Part shown: positions 1 through 10,417 of the stretch, piece by piece
Position numbering within the stretch: the first letter of the stretch is position 1
Layout of the letters: each line of letters opens with the position of its first letter
Source: Austwickia sp. TVS 96-490-7B
Lineage (GTDB): Bacteria > Actinomycetota > Actinomycetes > Actinomycetales > Dermatophilaceae
NCBI RefSeq assembly: GCF_019331795.1
Contig: NZ_JAHPZL010000008.1
Span: 340,605 to 404,604 of the forward strand
Direction of reading: 5' to 3'
Length of the DNA: 64,000 nt
The notes under the pieces: model-generated
Database searches by the model: none
What the model was told of the DNA's origin: nothing
What the model saw: the letters and a program-made list of their open reading frames with translations, nothing else
Program-made: the position numbers and the translations under genes

Positions 1-1328
1 CCCCAGAAACGGCAACGCCTCCGGCTCCCAGCCCCGCCCAGCTGGCAGGCCGACGTACCCCCGCCACTCCTGGAGTTCGCGCCTCCCAGTACGGTCGGGT
101 CGCCGATGACGGCACCGTGTATGTGACCACCCCGGACGGTGAGAAGGAAGTGGGCTCCTACCCCGGCGCCACCCCCGAGGAAGCGCTCGCCTACTTCACT
201 CGCAAGTACGACGATGCCGACGCTCAGGCGGACCTGCTCCTCCAGCGCATCTCACAGACCGAGATGTCAGCCAAGGAAGCCACAGACGGCCTCACCAAGC
301 TTCGCGCCGTCACCACCGACCTCCGTGCTGTCGGTGACCTCGTTGCCCTGCATGCCAAAGTGGAGACCATCGCCACCGCGGTGGAAGCCCGCAAGACCAT
401 CGAAGCAGCCGAACGCGCCAAAGAACGCGAAGCCGCGACGGCGCGCCGTACCGAAATCGTCGAAGCGGCCGAACTCCTCGCAGGCCAACCCGAAGAGAAG
501 ATCCAGTGGAAAGCCAGTAGCGCCCAGATGCGTTCCCTGCTGGACGACTGGAAAGCCGCCCAACGGCAAGGACCCAAACTCGACCGAGAGACCGAGCAAG
601 CCCTATGGCACCGACTCTCCTCGGCCCGTAACGGCTTCGACAAGATGCGCCGCGTGCATTTCGCACAGCTCGGCAGTGCCCAAGCCGCCGCAAAAGCAGC
701 CAAAGAAGAACTCGTCGCAGAAGCCGAACGCCTCGCCACCAGCACCGAATGGGGTCCCACCGCTGGCGCTTTCAAACGGCTCATGGATCGGTGGCGCCAC
801 GCCGGACGGGCCTCCCGCACTGATGACGACGCCCTCTGGAGCCGTTTCAAAGCAGCCCAAGACGCCTTCTTCACCGCGAAGGATCACGTCGTCGCCGTCG
901 AATCAGCCGAATTCGCCCAAAACCTCGTAGTCAAGGAAGAGCTCCTCACACAAGCTCAGGCATTGCTGCCCATCACCGACCTGACCGCCACCAAACAGGC
1001 ACTGCGAGCAATCCAGGACAAATGGGATGTCGCCGGGAAGGTCCCCCGCGCCGACGTGGACCGCATCGAAAAAGCGATGCGCCGCGTCGAATCCGCCGTC
1101 CGGGACGCGGAAGACCGGCAGTGGCAGCGCACCAACCCTGAAGTCGCCGCGCGCGCCCAGAGCCTAGTCACCCAGCTCGAAGCCGCCTGCGAAGGGCTGC
1201 GCAAAGACCTCGCCAAAGCAGAAGCCAGCGGTGACAGCAGCCGCATCAGCAAAGCCAAAGAAGCACTCGAAGCCCGCGAAGCCTGGCTCGCCCAGGCCCG
1301 GAGCGGACTCGCTGAATTCGGCAACTGA
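1..1328 (+). CDS. DUF349 domain protein, 5' end outside the window
   Basis: The reading frame is open from base 3, so the true start lies upstream of the window. The visible N-terminus is Pro/Ala-rich and is followed by the segment DDGTVYVTTPDGEKEVGSY, which typically precedes DUF349 repeats in actinobacteria. The rest is highly charged and helical, with three DUF349-like repeats that each carry a W...W/F pattern (around WKASSAQMRSLLDDWKAA, KRLMDRWRHAGRASR, and ALRAIQDKWDVAGKVPR). The C-terminal 60 residues look like coiled coil. The family has no firm biochemical function; some members are linked to stress responses. The gene converges on rel, with a shared hairpin between them. Confidence 0.85.
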   Translation, partial: PETATPPAPSPAQLAGRRTPATPGVRASQYGRVADDGTVYVTTPDGEKEVGSYPGATPEEALAYFTRKYDDADAQADLLLQRISQTEMSAKEATDGLTKLRAVTTDLRAVGDLVALHAKVETIATAVEARKTIEAAERAKEREAATARRTEIVEAAELLAGQPEEKIQWKASSAQMRSLLDDWKAAQRQGPKLDRETEQALWHRLSSARNGFDKMRRVHFAQLGSAQAAAKAAKEELVAEAERLATSTEWGPTAGAFKRLMDRWRHAGRASRTDDDALWSRFKAAQDAFFTAKDHVVAVESAEFAQNLVVKEELLTQAQALLPITDLTATKQALRAIQDKWDVAGKVPRADVDRIEKAMRRVESAVRDAEDRQWQRTNPEVAARAQSLVTQLEAACEGLRKDLAKAEASGDSSRISKAKEALEAREAWLAQARSGLAEFGN

Positions 1329-1349
1329 CACTGCCCTAGCCAGCTTGAA

Positions 1350-1392
1350 ACGGGTCGGGCCGGGACGCTCATCGCGTTCCAGCCCGACCCGT
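1350..1392. terminator. Bidirectional hairpin between DUF349 gene and rel
   Basis: An 11-bp perfect inverted repeat (ACGGGTCGGGC at 1350-1360, its complement at 1382-1392) with a 21-base loop sits between the convergent stop codons. No T-run follows on either side, which is usual for terminators in high-GC actinobacteria. Confidence 0.6.
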
Positions 1393-1445
1393 TCGGTGTC
1401 TCTCCATCAGCTCATCGCGGCACTCGCGAGGGCACCACACCCAGA

Positions 1446-3869
1446 TCAGGACGGACGAGTCCCATTGACTCTGGATACATCCAGCACCCCGTCGATGCGA
1501 CGTACTGCCTTGATGACGTGATCCAAATGCCCCGGATCTCCCATCTCGAACGTGAATCGCAGACTGGCCATCCGGTCCCGAGATGCTTGCGCGGTCGCCG
1601 ACAAAATATTCACGTGATGATCCGCCAGGATCCGAGCCACATCCGACAACAACCCATTACGGTCCAACGTCTCTACCTGGATCGCCACCAAGAACAGGCT
1701 CGACGCTGATGGTGACCACTCCACGTTGATCAACCGGTCAGGCTGACTTTGCAAGGTGGCGGCATTCGTGCAGTTGGTCCGGTGCACCGACACCCCACTG
1801 CCCCGGGTGACGAACCCCAAAATGGGATCACCTGGCACCGGCATACAACACCGCGCCAACTTGACCCACACATCGGAGGTGCCCACCACCACCACACCTG
1901 GGTCGGTGCGTTTCCGGGAGCGGTAGCGCCCAGGGACCGTCGCCTCCGCGAGGTCCTCGGTCGCGCCATCAGCGCCGCCGTGGACGGCCACCACTTTCTC
2001 CACGATGCTTTGCGCCGACAGATGGCCCTCGCCGACCGCGGCATACAAGCTGTCAATGTCGGGGAAACGCAGCTGCTGCACCACGTCGTGCATCGTTTCG
2101 GAGCTCATCAGTCGCTGCAGCGGCAAATTCTGCTTTCGCATCGCCTTGGCGATCGCGTCGCGCCCCTGTTCGATCGCCTCCTCCCGCCGCGATTTGCTGA
2201 ACCACTGCCGAATCTTGTTGCGCGCCCGAGGGCTCTTCACAAACATCAACCAGTCACGGCTCGGACCGGCGCCATCTGCCTTGCTGGTCAACACCTCAAC
2301 AATGTCGCCATTGTCGAGTGGGCTCTCTAGCGGCACCAAGCGGCCATTGACTCGCGCACCGATGCAGTGATGCCCCACCTCAGTGTGCACGGCGTAGGCA
2401 AAGTCGACGGATGTTGACCCCGACGGTAATGCCACCACACCCCCTTTAGGGGTGAAGACATAGACCTCACGTGTGTTGATCTCAAAGCGCAAAGACTCAA
2501 GGAACTCACCCGGATCGCTGGTGTCCCTCTGCCATTCCAGCAATTGCCGCAACCACGCCATATCCGTGGTGTCATCACGGCCGCCGTCACCCTTAGTGCC
2601 GTCTTCCTTATATTTCCAGTGGGCGGCAATACCATACTCGGCGCGTCGGTGCATCGTGTGGGTACGGATCTGAATCTCTACAGGCTTACCACCGGGGCCG
2701 AGCACTGTCGTATGTAATGACTGGTACATGTTGAACTTCGGCATCGCAATGTAGTCCTTGAAGCGCCCCGGCATGGGCGTCCAACGGGCATGCATCGCAC
2801 CCAATGCGGCATAACAATCACGGACCGAATCGACCAAGACACGCACCGCAACAAGGTCGTAAATGTCTTCAAAATCACGACCTCGGACGATCATTTTTTG
2901 ATACACCGAGTAGTAATGCTTGGGTCGCCCTGACACCACCGAACTGATCCGGGCAGCCTTTAAATCGTCAGCGACTTGCGCTTTGACCTGAGCAAGGTAT
3001 TCATCGCGCGCTGGGGCCCGCTCGGCGACCAGCCTGACGATCTCTTCGTATACTTTGGGATAGAGCGTGGCGAAAGCCAGGTCTTCCAGCTCCCATTTAA
3101 TGGTGTTCATGCCCAGCCGATGCGCCAGCGGGGCATAAATCTCTAAGGTCTCTTTGGCTTTTTTCTCCGCTGATGCCGATGAGACATAGCGCCAAGTCCG
3201 AGCATTATGTAGTCGATCGGCAAGTTTGATCACCAGGACTCGGATATCCCGGGCCATTGCCACGACCATTTTGCGGACTGTCTCAGCCTGAGCCGCCTCG
3301 CCGTACCGCACCTTTTCCAGTTTGGTGACGCCGTCGACCAGCATCGCGATCTCGTCACCAAAGTCACGGCGCAAGTCATCCAGAGAGTACGCCGTGTCCT
3401 CCACCGTGTCGTGCAGCAAAGCGGCTGCCAACGTTGGTGGGGTCATGCCCAATTCCGCCAGGATCAGCGTCACCGCCAACGGGTGAGTGATGTACGGGTC
3501 GCCGCTCTTGCGCATTTGCCCGTCGTGGGCACGCTCCGCGACCTCGTAAGCCCGCTCAATGATCGCGATATCCGCTCGCGGATGAGTCTGCCGAACGACA
3601 CGCAGCAAAGGCTCCAACGCTGGGTTGGTGTGATGCCGCGGACCCCCGAAACGCGCCAGCCGAGCCCGGACACGCGATGAGGAAGACACCGGCGCTGCCG
3701 GAGGTGAAGCAGTGGGCATCACGCCCACCGGCCCGGGAGCCTCAGGATGAGACTGTGCAGGAATGGCCTGATTTGCAGGCTGATTCACCGAGGTTGCAGC
3801 TCGTGGCCCGCTCTGATCACCAGACACAGTCGAGCCCTGCCGTTCAGAGGAGGGCTCGACTGTGTCCAT
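1446..3869 (-). CDS. rel: Bifunctional (p)ppGpp synthetase/hydrolase Rel
   Basis: This 807-residue cytosolic enzyme makes and degrades (p)ppGpp, the stringent-response alarmone. After a disordered Pro/Ala-rich N-terminus of about 75 residues comes the hydrolase HD domain, with the HD pair in LLHDTVEDT. The synthetase domain follows ([12 protein letters not shown], then [14 protein letters not shown]), then a TGS domain starting at [15 protein letters not shown], and a C-terminal ACT domain ([16 protein letters not shown]). The HD residues and the RxKxxYS-type synthetase motif are both present, so both activities are expected. Length is normal for actinobacterial Rel. It is the last gene of the secD-secF-apt-rel block and starts 22 bp after apt ends. 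Confidence 0.97.
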   Translation of the reverse strand: MDTVEPSSERQGSTVSGDQSGPRAATSVNQPANQAIPAQSHPEAPGPVGVMPTASPPAAPVSSSSRVRARLARFGGPRHHTNPALEPLLRVVRQTHPRADIAIIERAYEVAERAHDGQMRKSGDPYITHPLAVTLILAELGMTPPTLAAALLHDTVEDTAYSLDDLRRDFGDEIAMLVDGVTKLEKVRYGEAAQAETVRKMVVAMARDIRVLVIKLADRLHNARTWRYVSSASAEKKAKETLEIYAPLAHRLGMNTIKWELEDLAFATLYPKVYEEIVRLVAERAPARDEYLAQVKAQVADDLKAARISSVVSGRPKHYYSVYQKMIVRGRDFEDIYDLVAVRVLVDSVRDCYAALGAMHARWTPMPGRFKDYIAMPKFNMYQSLHTTVLGPGGKPVEIQIRTHTMHRRAEYGIAAHWKYKEDGTKGDGGRDDTTDMAWLRQLLEWQRDTSDPGEFLESLRFEINTREVYVFTPKGGVVALPSGSTSVDFAYAVHTEVGHHCIGARVNGRLVPLESPLDNGDIVEVLTSKADGAGPSRDWLMFVKSPRARNKIRQWFSKSRREEAIEQGRDAIAKAMRKQNLPLQRLMSSETMHDVVQQLRFPDIDSLYAAVGEGHLSAQSIVEKVVAVHGGADGATEDLAEATVPGRYRSRKRTDPGVVVVGTSDVWVKLARCCMPVPGDPILGFVTRGSGVSVHRTNCTNAATLQSQPDRLINVEWSPSASSLFLVAIQVETLDRNGLLSDVARILADHHVNILSATAQASRDRMASLRFTFEMGDPGHLDHVIKAVRRIDGVLDVSRVNGTRPS

Positions 3870-3891
3870 GATCTGATCATAGGCGGCATGG

Positions 3892-4443
3892 TCACAAGGT
3901 CAGCATTGAGCTCACGGTCCGACCTTCGAGGGCAGCGCGACCACCCAGCTCTGCCAACTCGATAACGACCTCAACGGCGACCACCTCACCGCCAGCCCGA
4001 TCCACCAATTCGCACGCTGCAGCCGCCGTCCCACCAGTGGCGAGGACGTCGTCCATCACCAGCGCCCGGGGTTGGCCATGCAGTGCGTCGGTATGCATCT
4101 CGATCGTCGCCTGACCGTATTCCAGGTCGTAATCGACGGCATGCACCTGCCACGGCAATTTGCCAGCCTTACGGACCGGCACAAAACCCACCCCTAGGGC
4201 GCAGGCCACCGCAGGACCCAGGATGAAGCCGCGCGCCTCAATCCCGACCACCACGTCAATCCGATCGCGATATCGGGTCGCGATGTCGTCCACTACAGCT
4301 CGGAGCGCGGCACCTTCAGCGAGCAACGGCGTGAAGTCTCGGAATAACACTCCCGCCACCGGGAAATCCGGGATTTCACGCAGCTTAGAAGCCACCAACT
4401 CCGCCACGGAGCCAGCCTCGGGAGCTGGCCTTGCCGTGGTCAT
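3892..4443 (-). CDS. apt: Adenine phosphoribosyltransferase
   Basis: This 183-residue protein converts adenine and PRPP to AMP in purine salvage. The PRPP-binding signature [14 protein letters not shown] is intact, and the N-terminal motif [15 protein letters not shown] is typical of the family. Its ATG overlaps the secF stop as ATGA (4440-4443), so it is translationally coupled to secF. The secF-apt-rel order is conserved in actinobacteria. Confidence 0.95.
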   Translation of the reverse strand: MTTARPAPEAGSVAELVASKLREIPDFPVAGVLFRDFTPLLAEGAALRAVVDDIATRYRDRIDVVVGIEARGFILGPAVACALGVGFVPVRKAGKLPWQVHAVDYDLEYGQATIEMHTDALHGQPRALVMDDVLATGGTAAAACELVDRAGGEVVAVEVVIELAELGGRAALEGRTVSSMLTL

Positions 4444-5702
4444 CGCTTCGACCTCGGCACCCGACGCGGCTGGTTCCTGGGACCACCGGACTGCAATGAC
4501 GGGTGGATACGCCGACCGGTGACGGTCCGTGGCGCATCGTCGTCGTCATCATCGTCGTGGGGAATGACACGACCGGCAGCGCGAGCCGCCCGCTTGCGAT
4601 CAGCGATCGTCGTACGACGTCCCGGTTCGCTGCTCTGCGCATCTGAGCCTGAGGCATCGTCACCCGGCGCCGCTGCCTCGTCAGCGACATCAAAACCGGT
4701 GGCGTTCGCGTGGACCTTCGCCCGCTGCCGACGCCGTTCCACCCGGTGTGCCAAGTCCTGCATGCTCGGCTCACGCTCCCGCAAGTGCGCAAGCAACGGA
4801 GTGGCAATGAAGATGGAGGAGTACGCCCCGACCGCGATACCCACAAACAACGCCAGCGACAGGTCAACCAAGGTGCCAGGCCCAATGGCCACAATGCCGA
4901 TGACCAGGATCGCAGCGACAGGCAGCAGCGCCACCACGGTCGTATTGATTGACCGGACCAGCGTCTGATTGACCGCCAGGTTCGCAGCCTCTGAGTAGGT
5001 ACGTCGGCCGCTGCCGATCGCTTCAGTGGTATTTTCCCGGACCTTGTCAAAGACGACCACTGTGTCGTAGAGGGAGTATCCGAGAATCGTCAAGAACCCG
5101 ATCATCGATGCCGGAGTCACCTCAAAACCAGCCAGAGCATAAATACCGACCGTGATGAAAATGTCGTGGAACAGCGCCACCAGGGCGGACAACGCCATTT
5201 TCCAGGTGCGGAAATATATCGCTAAGACGGCGGACACCAACACGAGGAACCAGGCCAACGCCTGCAAGGCCTGCTTGCTCACCGAAGCACCCCAGGACGG
5301 GCCAATCACGCTGGTGGTGACCCGATCGTGAGGCACCCCGAAGGTTTGCGCCAGACTGTTGGCAACCGTGGTCGCTTTGTCGGCGTCCAACCGGCCGGTC
5401 TCCACCCGGACGTCAGAGTTGCCGACCTGGGTGACTTTGGCGCCCTCGACGCCACCGGTCTTGGCGACCGTCTCTCGAGCTTTGCTCTCGAAGTTATTCA
5501 TCGCGTCGGCTGAGACTGACGCGACCCGGAAGTCCGAGCCCCCGGTGAATTCGATGCCCAGGTTGAGCTGACGAACACCCAACCCCGCGACAGCCAGGAC
5601 AAACAGGACCAACGAGATCAGATACCAGGTCTTACGCCGACCGACGAAGTCGATCGAGCGCCGTCCGGTGTAGAGATCATTACCGAATGTGGCGATGTTC
5701 AT
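4440..5702 (-). CDS. secF: Protein translocase subunit SecF
   Basis: SecF (420 residues from the ATG at 5702) works with SecD in the membrane to drive late steps of Sec-dependent export using the proton gradient. The first membrane span follows RRKTWYLISLVLFVLAVAG, then a periplasmic domain beginning GIEFTGGSDF, and the C-terminal block of five spans contains the diagnostic GYSLYDTVVVFDKVREN. The start is chosen because it overlaps the secD stop (ATGA) and places the first span at the normal distance; the open frame upstream lies inside secD. The cytoplasmic tail is unusually long, with Asp- and Arg-rich low-complexity sequence including a run of consecutive Asp residues. Confidence 0.95.
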   Translation of the reverse strand: MNIATFGNDLYTGRRSIDFVGRRKTWYLISLVLFVLAVAGLGVRQLNLGIEFTGGSDFRVASVSADAMNNFESKARETVAKTGGVEGAKVTQVGNSDVRVETGRLDADKATTVANSLAQTFGVPHDRVTTSVIGPSWGASVSKQALQALAWFLVLVSAVLAIYFRTWKMALSALVALFHDIFITVGIYALAGFEVTPASMIGFLTILGYSLYDTVVVFDKVRENTTEAIGSGRRTYSEAANLAVNQTLVRSINTTVVALLPVAAILVIGIVAIGPGTLVDLSLALFVGIAVGAYSSIFIATPLLAHLREREPSMQDLAHRVERRRQRAKVHANATGFDVADEAAAPGDDASGSDAQSSEPGRRTTIADRKRAARAAGRVIPHDDDDDDDAPRTVTGRRIHPSLQSGGPRNQPRRVPRSKR

Positions 5703-7741
5703 GCCGTCGCTCCCTTGGCCTGACCGGCGCCGTCCCTCGTGGCTGCTGATGTCGACACCCGGCCGCGCCCGCGATAGCGGGGTACCGCGCCCAGGCGTTC
5801 CGGTGACAGACCGGACCAAGGGTGACCGCCGCCGAAGAACTTGGTGGTCACCAGCAAAGACAGCAGCGGGTGAGTGAACAGGAAGGTGACGACAATGTCT
5901 AGGATCGTCGTCCACATGAGCATGAACGCGAAGCCACGCACGTTGCTCGCAGCCAAGGCGTAGAGCACCGCCGCCGCGAGGAAGTTCACCGCGTCAGAAA
6001 TCAAGATGGTGCGTTTTGCGCGGTCCCACCCGGTCTCTACCGCAGCGGTCAAGGCACGACCTTCACGGATCTCGTCGCGGACTCGCTCGAAGTAGACGAT
6101 GAAGCTGTCCGCGGTGGTACCGATAGCGACGATCGCTCCGGTCACACCGGCCATAGTCAGGCGAAGGTTCTGGCTCCACCCGAAGAGGGTGATGGTCAGG
6201 TAGGTCAGCAAGGCGACCACCGCGATGGAGGCAACCGTGACGAAGCCCAGCGCGCGATATTGCACCATCGAATACATGATGACCAGGAGCAAGCCAATCG
6301 CACCAGCAATCAAACCCTTGGACAGCTGATCGCCACCAATTGTCGGGCTGATGCTCTGCAACTCCTGGGACTGGAAGGACATCGGCAACGCACCGAACTT
6401 CAACTGATCCGCAAGGAGCTTCGAAGAATCCGCATCAAAATTGCCGCTGATCTCGGCTGACCCATCCAGGATCGGAGAGGAGAAGTACGGCGCGGAAACT
6501 ACCCGGTTGTCCAAGACGACAGCGAGCTGGTTCCGCGGGGCCTGCAAGCCCACCATGAGCTGGCTCACTCCGGCGTACACATCTGTGGCATGGCCGCTTT
6601 GCATCTTCAGGTGCACGACCCATTTGCCGGTCGTAGCGCCCTGCTGGGTGGTCTGCGGGCCGGAGCTGGCATCGGACAGGCTGTCACCCGTGAGGATCGA
6701 TGGGCCGAGGACGTACTTTTCCGTCACTTTGTGGTCAGCTCGCGGGTCTGGGCTACCGCATACCACCAACGGTTTGGTGAGGTCTTCCTTCGTCGGATCG
6801 AAATCCTTCTGCGGGCAGGTCAACGAGATGACTTGCTGCTGCAGCTGGGGGCCGAGCCAACTCTGACTGGTGGCGTATTCGGCCAGACGCTTGGGGTCGT
6901 TCTTCAACGAGTCCGACCACTTAGGGGTCTCTCCGGGTGCCAACGGATTCGGCGGGGCGCTGCGGAAGGGGTTGCCCATTGAACTGGACGGTGCGGCCGG
7001 GGTGCTTGGGGCCGCCGGGGTGGCTGGAGCGCTCGTTCCCGCGCTGGTTGGGGCCGCCTTCGACGTTGCTGAGGCCGCAGGGGTGGTGGGATCTGCAGCA
7101 GGCGCCAGTGCAGCTTCTCCCTGGACCATTCCCTGGGGTATGACTCCGCGGGCAGCGCTGGTGGAAGCTGACGCAGATGGGGACGCGCTCGGCTTAGCGG
7201 ACGCCGAGGCTGGCGACGAGGCTGCCGGAGCGCTCGACGACGCCGACCCGGACGGCTTTCCCGGCAACGAGGATGGGTTGCCAGCCGGAGGCTCTTTAGC
7301 GCCGGGCAGCGTTGCCGGGTTGCTCGGTTGGTTTCCCGCACCTTCTCCAGTCGGCAGGATGGCTAGCACCGGCCGGAACCGCATCTGGCTGGACTGCTCT
7401 AGCGCCTTCTGTTGTTCCTGGGTGATTTTGCCTGGAACGGTGACGACCACATTGTTGCCGAGGGTGCTCACCTCCGCCTCGGCGACACCTTGGCCGTCGA
7501 CACGTTTACGGATGATGTCGACCGCTCGGGACAGCTCCTCGGCATTGACCTCCTGCCCCTGGCGTACCAGTGGTTGCAGGACCATCTGGGTCCCACCTTC
7601 GAGGTCCAGACCCAGCTTTGGAGTCAGCTGGGCCTCCCCCCAGGTGTGCACCGCACCGAGAAATCCGGTGAGGCCGAGCGTGATCACGAACATCGCAATC
7701 AACGTACGGATCGGCCTACGCCGATATGGGTTCTTCGCCAT
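5699..7741 (-). CDS. secD: Protein translocase subunit SecD
   Basis: SecD pairs with SecF in the Sec translocon. From the ATG at 7741 it is 680 residues: a first span (RTLIAMFVITLGLTGFLGAV), the signature LGLDLEGGTQMVL, a periplasmic P1 region, and C-terminal spans with GTTADSFIVYFERVRDE. Between roughly residues 150 and 300 the periplasmic part carries a long Pro/Ala/Ser-rich insertion. This makes the protein longer than many SecD proteins, though similar linkers occur in actinobacteria. The first gene of its operon, it is separated from ruvB by 261 bp. Confidence 0.95.
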   Translation of the reverse strand: MAKNPYRRRPIRTLIAMFVITLGLTGFLGAVHTWGEAQLTPKLGLDLEGGTQMVLQPLVRQGQEVNAEELSRAVDIIRKRVDGQGVAEAEVSTLGNNVVVTVPGKITQEQQKALEQSSQMRFRPVLAILPTGEGAGNQPSNPATLPGAKEPPAGNPSSLPGKPSGSASSSAPAASSPASASAKPSASPSASASTSAARGVIPQGMVQGEAALAPAADPTTPAASATSKAAPTSAGTSAPATPAAPSTPAAPSSSMGNPFRSAPPNPLAPGETPKWSDSLKNDPKRLAEYATSQSWLGPQLQQQVISLTCPQKDFDPTKEDLTKPLVVCGSPDPRADHKVTEKYVLGPSILTGDSLSDASSGPQTTQQGATTGKWVVHLKMQSGHATDVYAGVSQLMVGLQAPRNQLAVVLDNRVVSAPYFSSPILDGSAEISGNFDADSSKLLADQLKFGALPMSFQSQELQSISPTIGGDQLSKGLIAGAIGLLLVIMYSMVQYRALGFVTVASIAVVALLTYLTITLFGWSQNLRLTMAGVTGAIVAIGTTADSFIVYFERVRDEIREGRALTAAVETGWDRAKRTILISDAVNFLAAAVLYALAASNVRGFAFMLMWTTILDIVVTFLFTHPLLSLLVTTKFFGGGHPWSGLSPERLGAVPRYRGRGRVSTSAATRDGAGQAKGATA

Positions 7742-8002
7742 CGTGTGAGGTCCTCGCATCGCGCCAGGGTCGTGACCCTTCTCGGGGCCGCGCCGGACCC
7801 ACGCTCCCCCGAGGGTTTGCGCAGGCACCCGAGCGAGTTTAGGTGACGTGCTCTGTTGCGCGCCAACACGCCCCGCCGAACAGCGACGTGAGATGTATCG
7901 CGTCGCGTCCGGGAACTGCCTTGAAAACCCATTCAGGACAAAGGTTCTCCGAGGGGCGACAGTGCCATTCTGTGCTGCACTACCATCCCTCTCCTCCCCG
8001 AA
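7742..8002 (-). other. ruvB-secD gap without a recognisable yajC
   Basis: In many actinobacteria yajC lies between ruvB and secD. Here the gap is only 261 bp and no frame in it shows a membrane span followed by the usual YajC basic region. It probably holds the secD promoter; I could not pick out a convincing -10/-35 pair. Confidence 0.5.
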
Positions 8003-9082
8003 TCAGAGGTCGAGCGTGGCCTCCGCTGCACCCCACGCTGTCGGCGGTGGCGTCAGCCCCAGATGAGCCCACGCCAGCCCTGCGGCGGCCCGACCGCGAG
8101 GGGTGCGCAGCATGTACCCCTCACGCACGAGATAGGGCTCGGCGACTGTTTCCACGGTGTCAGGCTCTTCTCCCACCGCAACAGCCAAGGTGGTCAACCC
8201 GACTGGTCCGCCACCAAACCGTCGGCATAACGCTTCTAGTACCGCGCGGTCGAGACGGTCCAGACCGCGCGGGTCAACATCAAACAACTCCAACGCCGCC
8301 ATCGCCGCCTCATAGTCGACGACATCCCGCCCATGGACCTGAGCCCAGTCACGCACCCGGCGCAATAACCGGTTCGCGATCCGCGGTGTGCCCCGTGATC
8401 GACGCGCGATCTCCGAGATTCCGTCCTCATGCGCTGAGACACCCAGCAATGAGGCTGATCGACGAACGATACTCACCAGATCGTTGACATCGTAATAATC
8501 CAGATAACCGGTGAAACCGAAACGATCCCGCAAAGGCGCAGGCAACAATCCAGCTCTGGTGGTAGCTCCTACCACGGTGAAAGGCGGCAACTCCAACGGA
8601 ATTGCCGTCGCACCTGGGCCCTTTCCGACGATGACGTCGACCCGAAAATCTTCCATCGCTAGATAGAGCATCTCTTCGGCCGGTCGACTCATCCGGTGGA
8701 TCTCGTCAAGGAAGAGCACTTCGCCTTCAGTCAGGCTCGACAGGATCGACGCCAAATCTCCAGCGTGTTGGATCGCTGGGCCGCTGGTGATCCGGATCGG
8801 CGCTTCCAACTCTGCGGCGACAATCATCGCCAGGGTCGTCTTACCCAACCCTGGCGGGCCCGACAGCAACACGTGGTCCGGCGGAGAACCCCGACGCCGG
8901 GCAGCTTCTAAGACCAGCCCCAACTGGTCGCACACTCGGTCCTGACCGGCGACATCAGCCAGCCGTCTGGGACGCAAAGCGGCTTCGACCCGTTGTTCGT
9001 CGTCATCCGCCCCAACCACAGGGTCCACTACTCGCGCCGTCGCGTCGTACGACCCATCCGTCGTAGCCTCCGGCTCGGTCAT
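8003..9082 (-). CDS. ruvB: Holliday junction branch migration ATPase RuvB
   Basis: RuvB (359 residues) is the hexameric AAA+ motor that drives branch migration at Holliday junctions with RuvA. The Walker A motif is [11 protein letters not shown], Walker B is LFLDEIHRM, and sensor 1 lies in [11 protein letters not shown]. The C-terminal winged helix contains [16 protein letters not shown]. Its start overlaps the ruvA stop by 4 bp. Confidence 0.97.
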   Translation of the reverse strand: MTEPEATTDGSYDATARVVDPVVGADDDEQRVEAALRPRRLADVAGQDRVCDQLGLVLEAARRRGSPPDHVLLSGPPGLGKTTLAMIVAAELEAPIRITSGPAIQHAGDLASILSSLTEGEVLFLDEIHRMSRPAEEMLYLAMEDFRVDVIVGKGPGATAIPLELPPFTVVGATTRAGLLPAPLRDRFGFTGYLDYYDVNDLVSIVRRSASLLGVSAHEDGISEIARRSRGTPRIANRLLRRVRDWAQVHGRDVVDYEAAMAALELFDVDPRGLDRLDRAVLEALCRRFGGGPVGLTTLAVAVGEEPDTVETVAEPYLVREGYMLRTPRGRAAAGLAWAHLGLTPPPTAWGAAEATLDL

Positions 9083-9681
9083 CGGCCCAACTCCTGCAAA
9101 GCCGCGCGAAGGGCTTGCGGGACCGAGGATGGGGCATGTGGTGCTTGCGCGACTCGAGCCATCGCCCCTTCAGCTTGCTTTGTCGACCAGCCCAACCCCA
9201 CCAGAGCTTGCAGCACCTGCTCTGACCAGTCCATCTGGTCGGACTCTGCCGCTATCTCGACTGTGCTACTGGACCTCGCCCACCCCGACACCTTGTCCCG
9301 AAGCTCCAGCACCAGTCGTTCGGCGCTCTTTTTGCCGATCCCTGGCACCTTCGTCAAGACCGCCACCTGACCGGTGGTGATCGCGGTGCACAGCACCTGA
9401 GGCGGATGTACTGCCAGCATGGCCAATGCCAGCCTGGGACCCACCCCTGAAACCGTCTGAACCACATCAAAGAGGTCGCGTTCGGTGGCGGTCGCAAAAC
9501 CATACAACGTCAGCGAGTCCTCCCGGACCACCAACGACGTCGATAAGGTCGCTCCCGCCCCAAGAGCTAATCCCTCAGCGGTGCCGATCGTGGTCCGCAC
9601 CGTCAATCCGACGCCACCCACCTCGATCACGACCTGGTCAAGACCCACAGAGGTGACGCGACCAGTCACAGAGGAGATCAT
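9079..9681 (-). CDS. ruvA: Holliday junction branch migration protein RuvA
   Basis: RuvA (200 residues) binds the four-way junction and loads RuvB. It begins MISSVTGRV, has the OB-fold N-domain, then helix-hairpin-helix motifs ([13 protein letters not shown] and [16 protein letters not shown]), an acidic linker and the C-terminal RuvB-binding helical domain. It is coupled by 4-bp overlaps to ruvC upstream and ruvB downstream. Confidence 0.97.
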   Translation of the reverse strand: MISSVTGRVTSVGLDQVVIEVGGVGLTVRTTIGTAEGLALGAGATLSTSLVVREDSLTLYGFATATERDLFDVVQTVSGVGPRLALAMLAVHPPQVLCTAITTGQVAVLTKVPGIGKKSAERLVLELRDKVSGWARSSSTVEIAAESDQMDWSEQVLQALVGLGWSTKQAEGAMARVAQAPHAPSSVPQALRAALQELGR

Positions 9682-10259
9682 CGAGCTACCTTCCTATTGA
9701 CCCCACGGCGAGGCCCCGTCCCGCCTGACAGTGCAGGCCGATCTTGCTGTTGCGCCGCAACGGCAGCGGCCCAACGTTGTTGCGCGCCACCACGCCACAT
9801 ATGACACACCGCCAGTGCCAAAGCATCCGCTGCATCGGCAGGTCGGGGGCTCTGCGACAGCCGAAGGATGCGGGTGATCATCATGGTGACCTGAGCCTTA
9901 TCCGCCCGGCCGTTGCCGGTCACGGCGGCCTTGACTTCGCTAGGCGTGTGCATCGCCACGGGCAGCCCCCGCCGGGCAGCTGCGATCAACGGGATAGCAC
10001 TGGCCTGAGCTGTCCCCATGATGGTGGACACATCGTGGCGGGCAAAGACCCGTTCTACCGCGACAGCATCCGGCTGGTATCGATCGAACCATTCATCGAT
10101 GTGCTCTGACACCGCCAACAACCGGCGCGCGATGGGCTCCTGTGCGGGGGTACGAATCACCCCGACGTCCACCATGGTCAATGACCGACCCAGCTCACCC
10201 TCGACCACACCGAGACCGCACCGGGTGAGCCCAGGATCAACTCCCAGCACCCGCATCAA
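9678..10259 (-). CDS. ruvC: Holliday junction resolvase RuvC
   Basis: RuvC (193 residues) cleaves Holliday junctions after RuvAB branch migration. The N-terminus [16 protein letters not shown] supplies the first catalytic Asp, [12 protein letters not shown] the catalytic Glu, and [14 protein letters not shown] the C-terminal catalytic Asp cluster. It is the first gene of a ruvC-ruvA-ruvB operon with start/stop overlaps throughout. Confidence 0.97.
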   Translation of the reverse strand: MMRVLGVDPGLTRCGLGVVEGELGRSLTMVDVGVIRTPAQEPIARRLLAVSEHIDEWFDRYQPDAVAVERVFARHDVSTIMGTAQASAIPLIAAARRGLPVAMHTPSEVKAAVTGNGRADKAQVTMMITRILRLSQSPRPADAADALALAVCHMWRGGAQQRWAAAVAAQQQDRPALSGGTGPRRGVNRKVAR

Positions 10260-10328
10260 TCGGCCTCCTGTCGTCGCACATCTGTTCTAGCAACACCCTA
10301 CCTGCGGCTCGGGTGCCGTCAGACAGCG

Positions 10329-10363
10329 CCGCGCCGCACCAGTGGGTCACCGGTGCGGCGCGG
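10329..10363 (-). terminator. Hairpin terminator downstream of yebC
   Basis: A 12-bp perfect GC-rich stem (CCGCGCCGCACC at 10329-10340 and its complement at 10352-10363) with an 11-base loop lies after the yebC stop and before ruvC, so it probably separates the two transcripts. Confidence 0.65.
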
Positions 10364-10417
10364 ACACATGTCTCGACCCGAGCCCAACAGCTCAGAGCAC
10401 GTCAACGCGGCGGAAAC

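Noticed and set aside
6870-7748. Long plus-strand open frame opposite secD
   Set aside because: It mirrors the Pro/Ala/Ser-rich repeat of SecD; open antisense frames are expected in such GC-rich sequence and no start signal or family is visible.
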